This document shows positions 7,788 through 18,666 of a DNA stretch of 64,000 bases, one piece after another. Within the stretch, counting starts at the first letter, position 1, and every line of letters starts with the position of its first letter. The position numbers and the translations under genes were made by a program. Source of the DNA: Candidatus Bathyarchaeota archaeon (lineage in GTDB: Archaea; Thermoproteota; Bathyarchaeia; 40CM-2-53-6; DTGE01); contig JAGTRC010000009.1 in assembly GCA_018396725.1 (NCBI GenBank), forward strand, positions 1 to 64,000, given 5' to 3'. The notes below the pieces were generated by a model that had not been told where the DNA came from, did not search any database, and saw nothing but the letters and a program-made list of their open reading frames with translations.

Positions 7788-10067
7788 ATGAAAAGGGCCT
7801 ACTTGGCGTTCATCCTTGTAGTGGCTTCCCCCATGGTTCTTCAAGCCTTACCGGGGGAGATGAATACGCATCTCAGCCGTTTAAGCGGCTGGGTCTACGA
7901 GGTCGTGGAGGGGGTTGAAAATCCTGTTCCGAACGCCAGAATCTCCCTATATAACGGGAGCATCCTACTCCTGGAGCAGAGGACCGGTAAGAACGGCTCC
8001 TACTCCATCGAATTACCCCCGGGAAACTACACGGTGAGGGTTGAAGATGACGGCCATATACCCCGGGAGGCCTACGTAATCCTGGGTTTAAACGCTACGG
8101 TTCGGATGGACTTCCAGCTGGAGGCGGAGGTGGAGCCTTACGAGGTCTTGATGCTGATCCAGGGCCTCCCAGAGGAGCTCCATCCGGAGCTGAGGCTGGA
8201 CGGGAGGTTCCACGGATACGCCCTTAACGGAACCAAGCTATCCTTTAAGGGGGGGAGCACCCACGTCATAGAGTTATCCGAGGTGGCCGGGGATCGCGTC
8301 AGGTTCATCCCAGAGAGGTACTTTCAGGTCGTGGATGGGAATGGCGCCGCGACGTTCCAGTATAAGCGGCAGTTCCATATAGGCTCGGAGACGAACCCTT
8401 GGATGGCTGGATGGTACGATGAGGGCTCCTTTATCCGATTTGAGGCCAGGGAGGTCATCGACCTGGGCAACGCGACCCGCCTATTATTTGATCGATGGGT
8501 CAGGGATGGGGAGGTCCTGGAGGATAACCCCCTTATCCTGAGGGTTGACTCCCCCTTCCACGTAGACTCCAAGTACAGGCGGCAGTACCTCCTCGCAGCC
8601 TATTCGGATAGGAGCAGCGTGGTGGGGGGCGGCTGGTACGATGAGAACTCCATAGCCCACATCTCCATAGCGGAGGGGGAGGTTGGGGTCATGCCCTTCA
8701 AGTACAGGTTTAATGGCTGGCGCGGCGATGTGGAGAGCCCCAACATCACCCTGAGCATATACATGGATGGCCCTAAGAGCCTCTACGCTGAATGGGAGAG
8801 GGTTCAACCCGTCGAGGTTGAGAGGCTCGATCCGCTCTACAAGGCCATCATAGGGGTTAGCCTCCTGATATCCGCGGCTAAGATCCTGAGCGGCTTATTC
8901 GCGAAGGTGAAGCTGCCCGAGGTTTTAGGGGAGCTATCAGCGGGGATGCTCCTGGGCCCCTACGCCCTGGGCGGATTAATGGTCCACGGGGAGCCCCTGA
9001 TAGAGTTGAACGAGTACATTATAGCCTTCGCCGAGATAGGGGCCATCCTCCTCCTCTTCATAGCCGGTTTAGAGACAGGCTTCGGGAGGTTCAAGGAGAT
9101 GGGTGGCGTATCGGCCATCGTAGGGGTTTCAGGGGTGGCGACCCCACTCCTCCTAGGCCTCTACATTATGGAGCTCCTAGGCTTCCCGTGGAACGTGAGC
9201 CTCCTCGTCGCCGCGGCCCTCACAGCCACGAGCATAGCGATAACTGTGAGGACCTTGGAAGGCATCGGAAGACTCCACTCAACCGAGGGGATAGTCATGA
9301 TAAACTCCGCCGTGATAGACGACGTGCTGGGCTTAGCGGTGTTAGCCGTGGTCACATCAATGGTGACGGCGGGAACCACGCTTAAACCCTTCGATGTAAT
9401 ATGGCTCCTCTCCAGGACCATAATCTTCTGGATCATCCTATTAGCCGTGGTGTTGAAGATCGCCCCAAGGATAGTGGGGGTCGCCGAGAGATGGAAGGCT
9501 AGAGGCACCGTGGAGACCATATCCACAGCTACGTGCTTCGGAAGCGCGATAGCCGCGGCGGCGATAGGCCTCTCCCCGATAGTAGGTGCGTTCGCAGCGG
9601 GGATGGCCCTGGCGGGCTCCAGGGTCATAGCTAGGATCAGGGACTACACGGAACGCCTAAGCATACTCTTCTCCCCCATATTCTTCGCCGTGATAGGCGC
9701 AGAATTTAACGTGAGAGCCCTCACCACGGAGGGGCTGTGGATAATCCTCACCCTGATAATAGTCGCCATACTAAGCAAACTGATGGGATGCGGCCTACCC
9801 GCATCGATCCTCCTAAAAGACCATAGGAGAGGGTTTAGGGTAGGCGTCGGGATGATCTCCAGGGGCGAGGTCGGACTCATAATAGCAGGCATAGGCATAA
9901 CCTCAGGCATCATGAGCCAAAGCCTCTACGACGCGACGATAGTCATGGTGATGAGCACCACCATAATAACCCCGGTAATCCTGAAATGGCTATACGCGAG
10001 GCATAGCAGAACTCACATGACGGGGCAGGATAACCCACAGCGAAACCCACGCCCCAGACCCCCATGA
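7788..10067 (+). CDS. CPA2-type cation:proton antiporter with secreted N-terminal sensor-like region
   Basis: 759 residues. A signal peptide (1-20) is followed by a carboxypeptidase-regulatory-like beta-sandwich (about 30-115). Two beta-repeat units containing GWYDE, F-x-x-W and Y-A-E-W elements follow (about 205-345). From about 350 there are 11-12 membrane helices typical of Kef/NapA antiporters: P-E-V-L-G-E-L-S-A-G, L-L-F-I-A-G-L-E, and N-S-A-V-I-D-D, whose Asp pair matches the ion-binding site. No C-terminal TrkA-N/RCK domain is present. The extracytoplasmic part doubles the usual length of about 400 residues. It may gate the antiporter or tether it to the S-layer; that is inference. Confidence 0.85.
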   Translation: MKRAYLAFILVVASPMVLQALPGEMNTHLSRLSGWVYEVVEGVENPVPNARISLYNGSILLLEQRTGKNGSYSIELPPGNYTVRVEDDGHIPREAYVILGLNATVRMDFQLEAEVEPYEVLMLIQGLPEELHPELRLDGRFHGYALNGTKLSFKGGSTHVIELSEVAGDRVRFIPERYFQVVDGNGAATFQYKRQFHIGSETNPWMAGWYDEGSFIRFEAREVIDLGNATRLLFDRWVRDGEVLEDNPLILRVDSPFHVDSKYRRQYLLAAYSDRSSVVGGGWYDENSIAHISIAEGEVGVMPFKYRFNGWRGDVESPNITLSIYMDGPKSLYAEWERVQPVEVERLDPLYKAIIGVSLLISAAKILSGLFAKVKLPEVLGELSAGMLLGPYALGGLMVHGEPLIELNEYIIAFAEIGAILLLFIAGLETGFGRFKEMGGVSAIVGVSGVATPLLLGLYIMELLGFPWNVSLLVAAALTATSIAITVRTLEGIGRLHSTEGIVMINSAVIDDVLGLAVLAVVTSMVTAGTTLKPFDVIWLLSRTIIFWIILLAVVLKIAPRIVGVAERWKARGTVETISTATCFGSAIAAAAIGLSPIVGAFAAGMALAGSRVIARIRDYTERLSILFSPIFFAVIGAEFNVRALTTEGLWIILTLIIVAILSKLMGCGLPASILLKDHRRGFRVGVGMISRGEVGLIIAGIGITSGIMSQSLYDATIVMVMSTTIITPVILKWLYARHSRTHMTGQDNPQRNPRPRPP

Positions 10068-10630
10068 GACATCCACTCAACCACCCAGCCCCGCTACCAC
10101 AATTCATTCATCTACCGCGGGCTCATAATCCTATGAGATGCTTAAACCGTGCCAAACCATTCAAATCCTATGGAGACTGTTTTTAATGGATTCCCCCAAC
10201 GCCCGATGGGGAGCAGCCTCCATCGAAAGCCCCCTCACTCAATATATAAGGCTGAAACTGGAGGCCTAGAGCTGAGGATGAGCCCAGCATAGACTATAAG
10301 ATCCACATTGCACCAAGTAAAATAGCCTATGGTAAATGGGGCGAGTATGTATAGATGTGGAGGGGCCCTGCGGAGCTTCATCCGCCTCCTCTTTCCCCCG
10401 TGGTTTCAGGAGGATTTTATAGGGAAAATGATGGTTTTGGGCTTTGGATGGTTCAACGGCGTTAAAAAATTGAAGAGGCCGCAACCGAACCGGCAGAAAA
10501 GTATGGAAACCACAAGGATGAGGAGATCAACCTATGAAAACATACACCCCTCCACGCCCTTCACCCCCCCCGGGTGGTCCCATGGGGTGAAAACGTCGCA
10601 TCCCGAATTCTAGGGGGCGGAGGCTGGGCT
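10068..10630. other. intergenic region
   Basis: 563 bases between convergent genes. Open frames on both strands at 10266-10613 overlap each other, have no domain and show atypical codon use, so I call no gene. A TATA-like sequence (aatatataag) at about 10240 may start an unrecognised transcript. Confidence 0.4.
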
Positions 10631-11545
10631 TCATGACTTCATCCTTCTAGCGCTCACCTGGAGACTTTTGGCCGGTCTCGGTATCAGTACTGCGAACAGC
10701 AGGGTGGTCGCCGCGAAGACCACCGTGGTTAAAACGAATATGTACATGAGGTTCCTCGTATCTGAGAGCTCGCTTTTAACGGATTCAAGCTCCGCCTTGA
10801 GGAGGTTGCTCTCCGAGGCCGCCGCCTGATGCATACTCTTCAATTCTTCATAACCCTTCTTCAGCTCCTCGTAGTCCCCCCTCAGTTTCTCGTTCTCCGA
10901 TCTTAGGGTTGAGTAGCTCTCCTCCAGGGATTCATACTCGGATTTAAGCTGTAGATACTCGGGCGTCGCCGCCTTAACGTAGGTTAGGGGTATCGATGTA
11001 AAAGTGGTCTGCTCACTGGTGTAAGAGTAGCTGTAGGGCACCACCCAGTAGGGCCACCAGGGCCAGCTGTAATTCCACCAGGGCGGAGGCCACCACACCG
11101 CGTAGGACGGGTAAACCGTCTTGTAGATCCGCGCCCTCTCAAGGATCGTAGCCATCAGGGGGCTCCGGGGAACATCCGGGGGCAACACTATACTATAGGT
11201 CTTATAGAAGACGTCCCCCCTCCTAACCCTCACATCCCTGGCTATGGCGTCTATCAGGACCGTGCGCTGCTCCCCAACCCCCGTATAGGCGTATATGTGG
11301 ATCGTCAACTCCCCCAGCCTCACGTTCTCCTTAGCCCTAGCGGTTATGGATACAGTTATGGCATCGCCCGGATATCCTTCAGGGGGGAAATTCACGTCCA
11401 CATCGAAGCTGGGCAGAGCCACCGTCTTATTGGTGGTCTGAGCCGAGGCCGGTGATACCCCACCCAGTAACAATATAGAGATCAAGGGTGCAAGGATGCA
11501 CAGCGCATGGATCATCCTCTTAGAGGCGGGAGGCCAAGACTCCAA
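10631..11545 (-). CDS. secreted coiled-coil membrane protein with Trp-rich segment
   Basis: 304 residues. A signal peptide (about 12-35) leads to a beta-sandwich domain (about 45-140) like those in archaeal surface proteins. A short Trp/Pro/Tyr-rich stretch follows (WWPPPWWNYSWPWWPYW, about 150-166). Then comes a long coiled coil (about 195-260, S-E-Y-E-S-L-E-E type heptads), one membrane helix (about 265-287) and a short basic tail. The layout is that of a surface stalk protein anchored at the C-terminus. I do not know a named family; function is inferred to be structural or adhesive. Confidence 0.65.
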   Translation of the reverse strand: MESWPPASKRMIHALCILAPLISILLLGGVSPASAQTTNKTVALPSFDVDVNFPPEGYPGDAITVSITARAKENVRLGELTIHIYAYTGVGEQRTVLIDAIARDVRVRRGDVFYKTYSIVLPPDVPRSPLMATILERARIYKTVYPSYAVWWPPPWWNYSWPWWPYWVVPYSYSYTSEQTTFTSIPLTYVKAATPEYLQLKSEYESLEESYSTLRSENEKLRGDYEELKKGYEELKSMHQAAASESNLLKAELESVKSELSDTRNLMYIFVLTTVVFAATTLLFAVLIPRPAKSLQVSARRMKS

Positions 11546-11746
11546 ATCAACCCTACCTCAACCATTTATATTACATCATCCATATAATATATAGTAATTA
11601 GCCTGCTATAAAATGGTTTAGGTTCCTCGCAGCCCTGGGATAGCGCTGAGGCTGGAAGGCTGATCCATCGACCCGGATCCCTAGGGTTAGGGAACCTTTA
11701 ATATAGGGGTCCACTAGTCCTCGTTTATGGACGCCCTGTATCTCGC

Positions 11747-12412
11747 TTGGGGAGGTTTCCTCATTTGGCTAGGATCGAAGGGGATATCGATGAATTATTA
11801 GAGGTGATAGCCTCCCTGCAGGAGAAGGGCGGCTCCCTAAGGGACGTGTTGAAGGCTTATCCGGGGGAGGCGGGCGACGCCATGGCCGCCCTGAGGAAAG
11901 CCTTAGCCGATGGCCTCGTGGAGGAGCGGGATGGAGGGTTGAGGCTCACGGAGAAGGGGTTGAGGAGGCTGCTAGCCCATAGGGAGCGGTTCATCCACGA
12001 GAAATACGGCCATCCCAGGGGCGTCCTAGGGCGGTTATCGAGGATCATCGAGGGTAAAGTAGGCGATCTAAGGGCTCACTGGCGGGAGAGGCATGGAATA
12101 GACCGGGGGGACCTAGACGCCTTCTACTCCTCGTTAACCATCTTCAAGGGGCGTATCGAGGATACGGTCCCCCTCAGCTCCTTGAAGCCCGGAGAAAGCG
12201 GAATCGTATCCTACTATCTAGGGGGGAAGGGTTTGCTGAGGAGGCTCGCCGAGATGGGGTTAACCCCCGGTGTAGAGGTGAGCATCGTGAAGACCGCCCC
12301 GCTCCGCGGGCCCGTCCAGGTCTCCGTGAGGGGATACTCCCTCGCGCTGGGCAGGGGGGTTGCCTCAAGGATCTTCGTAAAGCCTTTGAGGGGGCATGGG
12401 GGGCCGAGTTGA
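11747..12412 (+). CDS. DtxR/MntR-like regulator fused to FeoA domain
   Basis: 221 residues. The N-terminal half is a helix-turn-helix region reminiscent of DtxR-family metal regulators (about 10-75), followed by a helical dimerisation-like part. Residues about 140-215 form a FeoA/SH3-like domain: P-L-S-S-L-K-P-G-E-S-G, L-R-R-L-A-E-M-G-L-T-P-G and the S-L-A-L-G-R-G-V-A end. It probably senses iron and regulates or assists the adjoining FeoB. The TTG start at 11747 is chosen because the frame upstream is closed. Its TGA overlaps the FeoB TTG by four bases, so the two are translationally coupled. Confidence 0.8.
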   Translation: MGRFPHLARIEGDIDELLEVIASLQEKGGSLRDVLKAYPGEAGDAMAALRKALADGLVEERDGGLRLTEKGLRRLLAHRERFIHEKYGHPRGVLGRLSRIIEGKVGDLRAHWRERHGIDRGDLDAFYSSLTIFKGRIEDTVPLSSLKPGESGIVSYYLGGKGLLRRLAEMGLTPGVEVSIVKTAPLRGPVQVSVRGYSLALGRGVASRIFVKPLRGHGGPS

Positions 12413-14418
12413 ACCGTCGTATCAGCCCTCATCCGAGGCCGCGCAGCCGTAGAGGGGAGATAACCGTCGCCTTAGCCGGCAACGCAAACGTGGGGAAATC
12501 CGTGATATTCAACCAGCTTACGGGCCTCAACCAGATAGTTGGGAACTGGCCTGGGAAGACCGTGGAGAGGGCTGAGGGAACCCTATACTACGAGGGCAGG
12601 AGGATACGCATCATAGACCTGCCCGGAACCTACTCGCTGTCGGCCTTCTCGATGGAGGAGCTCATCGCGAGGGAGTACATCGCCGAGGGCAGCCCGGACG
12701 TGGTGGTCAACGTCGTGGACGCCTCCGCCCTGGAGCGCAACCTCTACTTAACCCTGCAGCTCCTCGAGCTTAAAACCCCCCTGGTCATGGCCCTAAACCA
12801 GATAGACTTCGCAGCCAAGAAGGGCGTGAGGATCGACGCGGAGAAGCTCTCGAAGACCCTCGGCATCCCGGTCGTGCCGACCGTCGCCACCTCGGGATTG
12901 GGGATAAACCAGCTCCTAGCCGAGATAGTGGCGTTAACCGAAGGGGAGGTGGGGATCAGCCCCATCGAGGTGGGGTTCGGCCGGGAGGTCGAGGAGCACG
13001 TGCAGAAGCTGGAGCAGAGCATTCGAAGGATCCTACCCGAGCTAGCCTCGAAGTATCCGGCGAGATGGCTGGCGGTTAAACTCATAGAGAGGGATGAGGA
13101 GGTCCAAGCCAAGGTATTAAGGGAGGACAACGGGAGGGAGATATTATCCCAGGCTGAATCCTCCATAGAGGCCATCGAGCGAATCCACGGGGAGCCCGCT
13201 CCGATAGTTATAGCCTCGGAGCGCTACAGCCTAGCGGCTAAGATAACCAGGGCCGTAACGGTGGTGGTGCATCCCCCGAAGCTCACCCTGGAGGAGAAGC
13301 TCGACTCCATAACCACCCATAAGATACTGGGCTACATCATCCTAGGCGGTATCCTCGCCGCCATGTTCACAGCCATCTTCTTGATCGGAGGCTTCCTAGC
13401 GGAGCTCCTGGAGACCATCCTCATGGAGACGGCCCTTCCCTGGGTCGAAGAGAACGCTTCACGGCTGTTCAACCCCGCGATCACAGGGATCCTCACGAGG
13501 GGTGGCCTCACAGGGATCGTAGCTGGAGTAACCATAGCGCTCCCATACATAGTGCCGTTCTATTTCCTCCTATCCCTCCTGGAGGATAGCGGATACCTCC
13601 CCAGGGCAGCCTTCCTCCTCGACAACCCCATGCATAAGCTAGGCCTCCACGGCAAGGCCAGCATATGCCTGCTGCTGGGCTTCGGATGCAGCGTACCCGC
13701 ATGCATGGGTTGTCGAATAATGGAGACACAGAGGGAGAGGCTGCTCGGCGGCTTCCTCACAGTCCTGGTTCCATGCGCCGCCAGGAGCGTCGTGATCCTA
13801 GGCCTGGTCGGGAGGTACGTCGGGATACCGGCCGCCCTAGGGGTCTACGCCTTCGATATAACGCTGATATTCCTCCTGGGGAGGCTGGGATACAGAGTCC
13901 TCCCAGGGGAGCCCATAGGCCTAATCATGGAGGTCCCCCAATACAAGAGGCCCTCCCTCAAAACCATACTGAAGAAGGCGTGGATTAGAACCCGGGAATT
14001 CATATTCGTCGCCTTCCCAATAATAATAGGCGGCAGCCTGATCCTGGAGGCGCTCAATATTACAGGCATATCCTGGACGGTCTCGGGACGTATGGCCCCG
14101 ATAGTCTCGGGGTGGCTGAGGCTCCCCGAGGCTGCTGGCATACCCCTCATGTTCGGGGTTTTAAGGAAGGAGCTGACCATGATCCTCCTAGCCGAGGTTT
14201 CGGGAACCACCAATTTCAGCAGCATCCTAACCCCGGTGCAGATGGTGGTCTTCTCGCTCGTGACGATGCTTTACATCCCATGCATGGCCACGATAGGGGC
14301 CCTAATCAAGGAATACGGGTTGATGAAGGCCTTAACCATAACGTTGGTGGACGTGGCATTAGCCCTCCTCATCGGGGGATTAGCGGCCAGGATACTACCC
14401 ATGGCCATGGCTGGATGA
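12409..14418 (+). CDS. feoB: Ferrous iron transporter FeoB
   Basis: GTP-driven Fe(II) uptake protein of the cell membrane. The N-terminal G domain has G1 GNANVGKS (24-31), the switch-II D-L-P-G-T-Y-S and G4 as N-Q-I-D in place of the usual N-x-x-D Lys form. A helical insertion domain follows. From about residue 295 the membrane part contains two gate-like segments, with G-F-G-C-S-V-P-A-C as the first Cys-containing core motif. At 669 residues it is full length for archaeal FeoB. It is coupled to the DtxR/FeoA gene upstream. Confidence 0.95.
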   Translation: MNRRISPHPRPRSRRGEITVALAGNANVGKSVIFNQLTGLNQIVGNWPGKTVERAEGTLYYEGRRIRIIDLPGTYSLSAFSMEELIAREYIAEGSPDVVVNVVDASALERNLYLTLQLLELKTPLVMALNQIDFAAKKGVRIDAEKLSKTLGIPVVPTVATSGLGINQLLAEIVALTEGEVGISPIEVGFGREVEEHVQKLEQSIRRILPELASKYPARWLAVKLIERDEEVQAKVLREDNGREILSQAESSIEAIERIHGEPAPIVIASERYSLAAKITRAVTVVVHPPKLTLEEKLDSITTHKILGYIILGGILAAMFTAIFLIGGFLAELLETILMETALPWVEENASRLFNPAITGILTRGGLTGIVAGVTIALPYIVPFYFLLSLLEDSGYLPRAAFLLDNPMHKLGLHGKASICLLLGFGCSVPACMGCRIMETQRERLLGGFLTVLVPCAARSVVILGLVGRYVGIPAALGVYAFDITLIFLLGRLGYRVLPGEPIGLIMEVPQYKRPSLKTILKKAWIRTREFIFVAFPIIIGGSLILEALNITGISWTVSGRMAPIVSGWLRLPEAAGIPLMFGVLRKELTMILLAEVSGTTNFSSILTPVQMVVFSLVTMLYIPCMATIGALIKEYGLMKALTITLVDVALALLIGGLAARILPMAMAG

Positions 14419-14508
14419 GCCTGATAAAGCCTTTCAGGGGAGCAGCCCCGATTCAATTTAAGGTTATAAGGGAGGCCCCCTTAGCTCTGATCAAGGGAGA
14501 AGGTTGCA

Positions 14509-15774
14509 ATGGCCCTGATAAGCCCCCCCGTCCTAGCCCTACTAATATTCATACTATCCTACTTCTTCTTCGCCACCGGCCGGAGGGAGCGTACGATAGC
14601 CTCCATGGCGGGGGCATTAGCCGTATGGGCCACCGGTATAATCTCCGCGGATGACGTGTTCAAGTACGTGGATCTAAACTCCCTGGGCATACTCTTCGGC
14701 ATGATGGTGGTAGTGGGAGTTTTAAAGGAGACAGGGTTCTTCGGCTGGCTGGGGGTGCACATAGCGAACCTGGTGAGATGCAACCCAACCTACATGCTCA
14801 TCCTATTCATGATGGCCACCGGCCTCCTATCAGCCTTCCTAGACAACGTGACGACGGTCCTCTTCATGACGGTGGTGATAATGGATATAGCGGAGGTTTT
14901 AGAGATATATCCCATGCCCTACATAGTGGCGGCCATAATCGCATCGAACATAGGTGGAGCAGCCACCCTGATAGGCGACATCCCAAACATAATGATCGCC
15001 TCCGCCGCGGATATAAGCTTCACAGCCTTCCTAGCCAACCTGGGACCAGCCGCCCTCATATGCCTGCTCGTATCAATAATAGTAGTATACGTGTATTTCA
15101 AGGGGATGCTCCCGAGGGAGATAGAGTACTTAAGGGTCCCCATGAATCCGAGGGAAGCCGTAAACGATCCTAAGCTCTTCAGGATGGGCAGCATAATATT
15201 CTTAGGCACCATACTCCTCTTCCTAGCCCACGACCGTATAGGGTTGACACCTGCATCCATAGCCTTGGGAAGCGCCATACTCCTCCTATTCATAGGGGGG
15301 CCGAAGATGCCCATGATACTTGAAAGGATTGAATGGAGCACCCTCATATTCTTCAGCTGCCTCTTCATAATAGTTGGGGGACTGGAGAAAACCGGCGTGA
15401 TCCACGCGATAACCTCGATTATAGCCCCTCTAACCCATATATGGCCCCCCATGCTAGCCACCATAATCCTATGGGTTTCAGCCATAGCGTCAGCCTTCAT
15501 AGATAACGTGCCCTTCACGACGGCCTTCATACCGATAATCCGGGAATTAAACGTTCCAGAAAGCAATCTTCTATGGTGGGCTCTAGCCCTCGGCACGGGC
15601 TTCGGCGGAAACGGGACGATCATAGGCTCCTCAGCTTCGATAGTCGCCGTTGGAATCGCCAGTAAGAGGGGGGTGGAGATCCCGTTCAAGGATTACATGA
15701 AGATCGGAATGCTAACCCTCGGGATAACCGTAGCCCTGGGAAACCTGATACTAATCCTGGAGTATCTAGGGTGA
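14509..15774 (+). CDS. ArsB/NhaD-family ion permease
   Basis: 421 residues with about 11 hydrophobic helices and two internally related halves. Each half carries the family signature: L-S-A-F-L-D-N-V-T-T-V near residue 105 and A-S-A-F-I-D-N-V-P-F-T near 330. The ion transporter superfamily includes ArsB (arsenite), NhaD (Na+/H+) and dicarboxylate carriers; sequence alone does not separate these. No arsenic genes (arsR, arsC, arsA) lie nearby. It follows feoB by 90 bases on the same strand, with its own ATG at 14509. Confidence 0.85.
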   Translation: MALISPPVLALLIFILSYFFFATGRRERTIASMAGALAVWATGIISADDVFKYVDLNSLGILFGMMVVVGVLKETGFFGWLGVHIANLVRCNPTYMLILFMMATGLLSAFLDNVTTVLFMTVVIMDIAEVLEIYPMPYIVAAIIASNIGGAATLIGDIPNIMIASAADISFTAFLANLGPAALICLLVSIIVVYVYFKGMLPREIEYLRVPMNPREAVNDPKLFRMGSIIFLGTILLFLAHDRIGLTPASIALGSAILLLFIGGPKMPMILERIEWSTLIFFSCLFIIVGGLEKTGVIHAITSIIAPLTHIWPPMLATIILWVSAIASAFIDNVPFTTAFIPIIRELNVPESNLLWWALALGTGFGGNGTIIGSSASIVAVGIASKRGVEIPFKDYMKIGMLTLGITVALGNLILILEYLG

Positions 15775-15949
15775 ACACCATAGAGCAGGGTAGAAGAGGG
15801 GTTTACAAACCCGGGAATCCCCTATAAACAGGTTCAACTGTACGAACCCATGAGGCCGGGGAATTCCATGGGAGTAACCTTTTAAAGGGTCCCGGGATAA
15901 TTAACCTGTCCGAATGGAACCTATACGATGCATGGAGAGGGAGGTTTAA

Positions 15950-16975
<1,026 letters not shown>

Positions 16976-17000
16976 GGATGGAGAAGAGAAGGTAAAGTCG

Positions 17001-18245
17001 ATGGCGAGGTTCCTGACGTTAGACGACTTCGACGTGGCCGGTAAGACGGTGCTCCTCAGGGTTGACATAAACGTTCCCTACGATCCTGAGACGGGCAGGA
17101 TATCGGACTCCGAGAGGCTTAGGGCGCACGCATACACGGTGAGGGAGCTGGCTGATAAAAAGGCTAGGGTGGTGGTTCTAGCCCATCAAGGGCGGAAGGG
17201 GGACCCTGACTTCATCCATTTGGATCAACATGCCATGCTGCTATCCAGGCATTCCGGGAAGCCCGTAAGCTTCATAGACGACATAGTAGGGGAGAAGGCT
17301 AGATCCTCCATAAGAGGACTTAGGGAAGGCGGGGTCCTACTCCTAGACAACGTCAGGTTCCTAGACGATGAAACCTTGGAGAAGCCTGCATCGGAGCACG
17401 CTAAAAGCATGATAGTGGAGGCCCTAGCCCCTTTAGGGGATCTATTCGTAAACGATGCTTTCTCAGCCGCCCATAGATCCCACGCCTCGATAGTGGGCTT
17501 CGCGCAGGTCATGCCGTCCGCGGCGGGGAGGGTTATGGAGAGGGAGCTTAAGGCCTGCGAGAGGGCCTTAAACCCCGAGAGGCCCAACATGTTCATACTG
17601 GGCGGGGCTAAACCCGACGATTGCATCGCCATGATGAAGCACATGTTCAACAGGGATCTACTGGACAGGGTCCTCTCATGCGGCTTGGTGGGGCAGCTCA
17701 TACTAGCCGCTAGAGGGATAGATCTAGGCGCGGAGAACGAGGCCCTCCTGGAGAAGAAGAAGGCCCTGAAGCTGCTACCTGAGGTGGAGAGGATAGACGC
17801 GAAGTACGGCGGTAAGATCGAGGCCCCGGTGGATGTGGCCGTGGAGGCGGACGGCTTACGCCTCGAACTCCCCGTAGGGGATCTGCCCACACCCCACCTG
17901 ATAATGGATATAGGATCTGAAACGGCTAGGAAATACTCCCAGATTCTAAGGGAAGCTAGAACCGTGGTGGTCAAGGGTCCGGCGGGCGTCTATGAGAGGG
18001 ATGAATTCAAGGCTGGGACGCGGAAGCTCCTGGAGGCGGTCTCCCAGCTCAAAGCATTCACCCTGATAGGAGGGGGAGACACCTCCGTAGCCGCTGAAAA
18101 ATTAGGGTTCAGGGAGTCGGACTTCTCTTACATAAGCATAGCTGGAGGAGCCTTAATAACATATCTTTCAGGGGAGCCTATGCCGGGGGTGGAGGCCCTC
18201 AGGGAAGCCGCTGAACGCTTCAAACCGGAAATGGGATCCACCTGA
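17001..18245 (+). CDS. pgk: Phosphoglycerate kinase
   Basis: Transfers phosphate between 1,3-bisphosphoglycerate and ADP, the step next to GAPDH. N-terminal substrate residues are clear (L-L-R-V-D-I-N-V-P near 18-26 and H-Q-G-R-K-G near 60), as is the hinge H-R-S-H-A-S. The nucleotide side has the glycine-rich F-T-L-I-G-G-G-D-T near 360. Length (414) and spacing fit archaeal PGK. It lies directly downstream of gap, pointing to an operon. Confidence 0.95.
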   Translation: MARFLTLDDFDVAGKTVLLRVDINVPYDPETGRISDSERLRAHAYTVRELADKKARVVVLAHQGRKGDPDFIHLDQHAMLLSRHSGKPVSFIDDIVGEKARSSIRGLREGGVLLLDNVRFLDDETLEKPASEHAKSMIVEALAPLGDLFVNDAFSAAHRSHASIVGFAQVMPSAAGRVMERELKACERALNPERPNMFILGGAKPDDCIAMMKHMFNRDLLDRVLSCGLVGQLILAARGIDLGAENEALLEKKKALKLLPEVERIDAKYGGKIEAPVDVAVEADGLRLELPVGDLPTPHLIMDIGSETARKYSQILREARTVVVKGPAGVYERDEFKAGTRKLLEAVSQLKAFTLIGGGDTSVAAEKLGFRESDFSYISIAGGALITYLSGEPMPGVEALREAAERFKPEMGST

Positions 18246-18291
18246 GCCGATCCCCCAACCCTGTTCTCTCCCCATCCCGAGATCATGGCCC

Positions 18292-18666
18292 ATGCCGAGG
18301 TTTGTAGTCCACCGCCACGAGGCTAGGCGCCTCCACTGGGACTTAAGGTTGGAGCTTCAAGGGGTTCTGAGGAGCTGGGCCGTACCTAAGGGGCCTCCCC
18401 TGGAGGAGGGGGTCAAACGGCTGGCCGTCGAGGTTGAGGATCATCCCATAAGTTATATAGACTTTGAGGGCGTTATACCCCCCGGAGCGTACGGCGCGGG
18501 CAAGGTGGAGATATGGGATAAGGGGAGCTACACCATCATGGAGCATGGGGATGGCCGCCTCAAGATCCTCTTTCAGGGGGGGCTGCTGAGGGGGGTATAC
18601 CTCCTATTCAGGATAGAGGGTAAGCGGTGGATGCTCTTGAAGGCCTCCTCACTCCCCCAGGCATAA
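18292..18666 (+). CDS. Stand-alone LigD-type 3'-phosphoesterase domain
   Basis: A 124-residue single domain matching the DNA 3'-end processing (phosphoesterase) module of bacterial LigD. Metal and catalytic residues are visible in [16 protein letters not shown] near 5-20, in V-E-D-H-P-I near 47 and in G-A-Y-G-A-G near 66. It would trim ribonucleotides or phosphates from 3' ends. No Ku, ligase or polymerase domain adjoins it. Its ATG lies 46 bases after pgk, and its 3' end overlaps the convergent ribonucleotide reductase gene by 18 bases. Confidence 0.88.
   Translation: MPRFVVHRHEARRLHWDLRLELQGVLRSWAVPKGPPLEEGVKRLAVEVEDHPISYIDFEGVIPPGAYGAGKVEIWDKGSYTIMEHGDGRLKILFQGGLLRGVYLLFRIEGKRWMLLKASSLPQA

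Noticed and set aside
10266-10613. Overlapping frames on both strands in the 10.1-10.6 kb gap
   Set aside because: No homology-like pattern, no start with a promoter, and the frames exclude each other.
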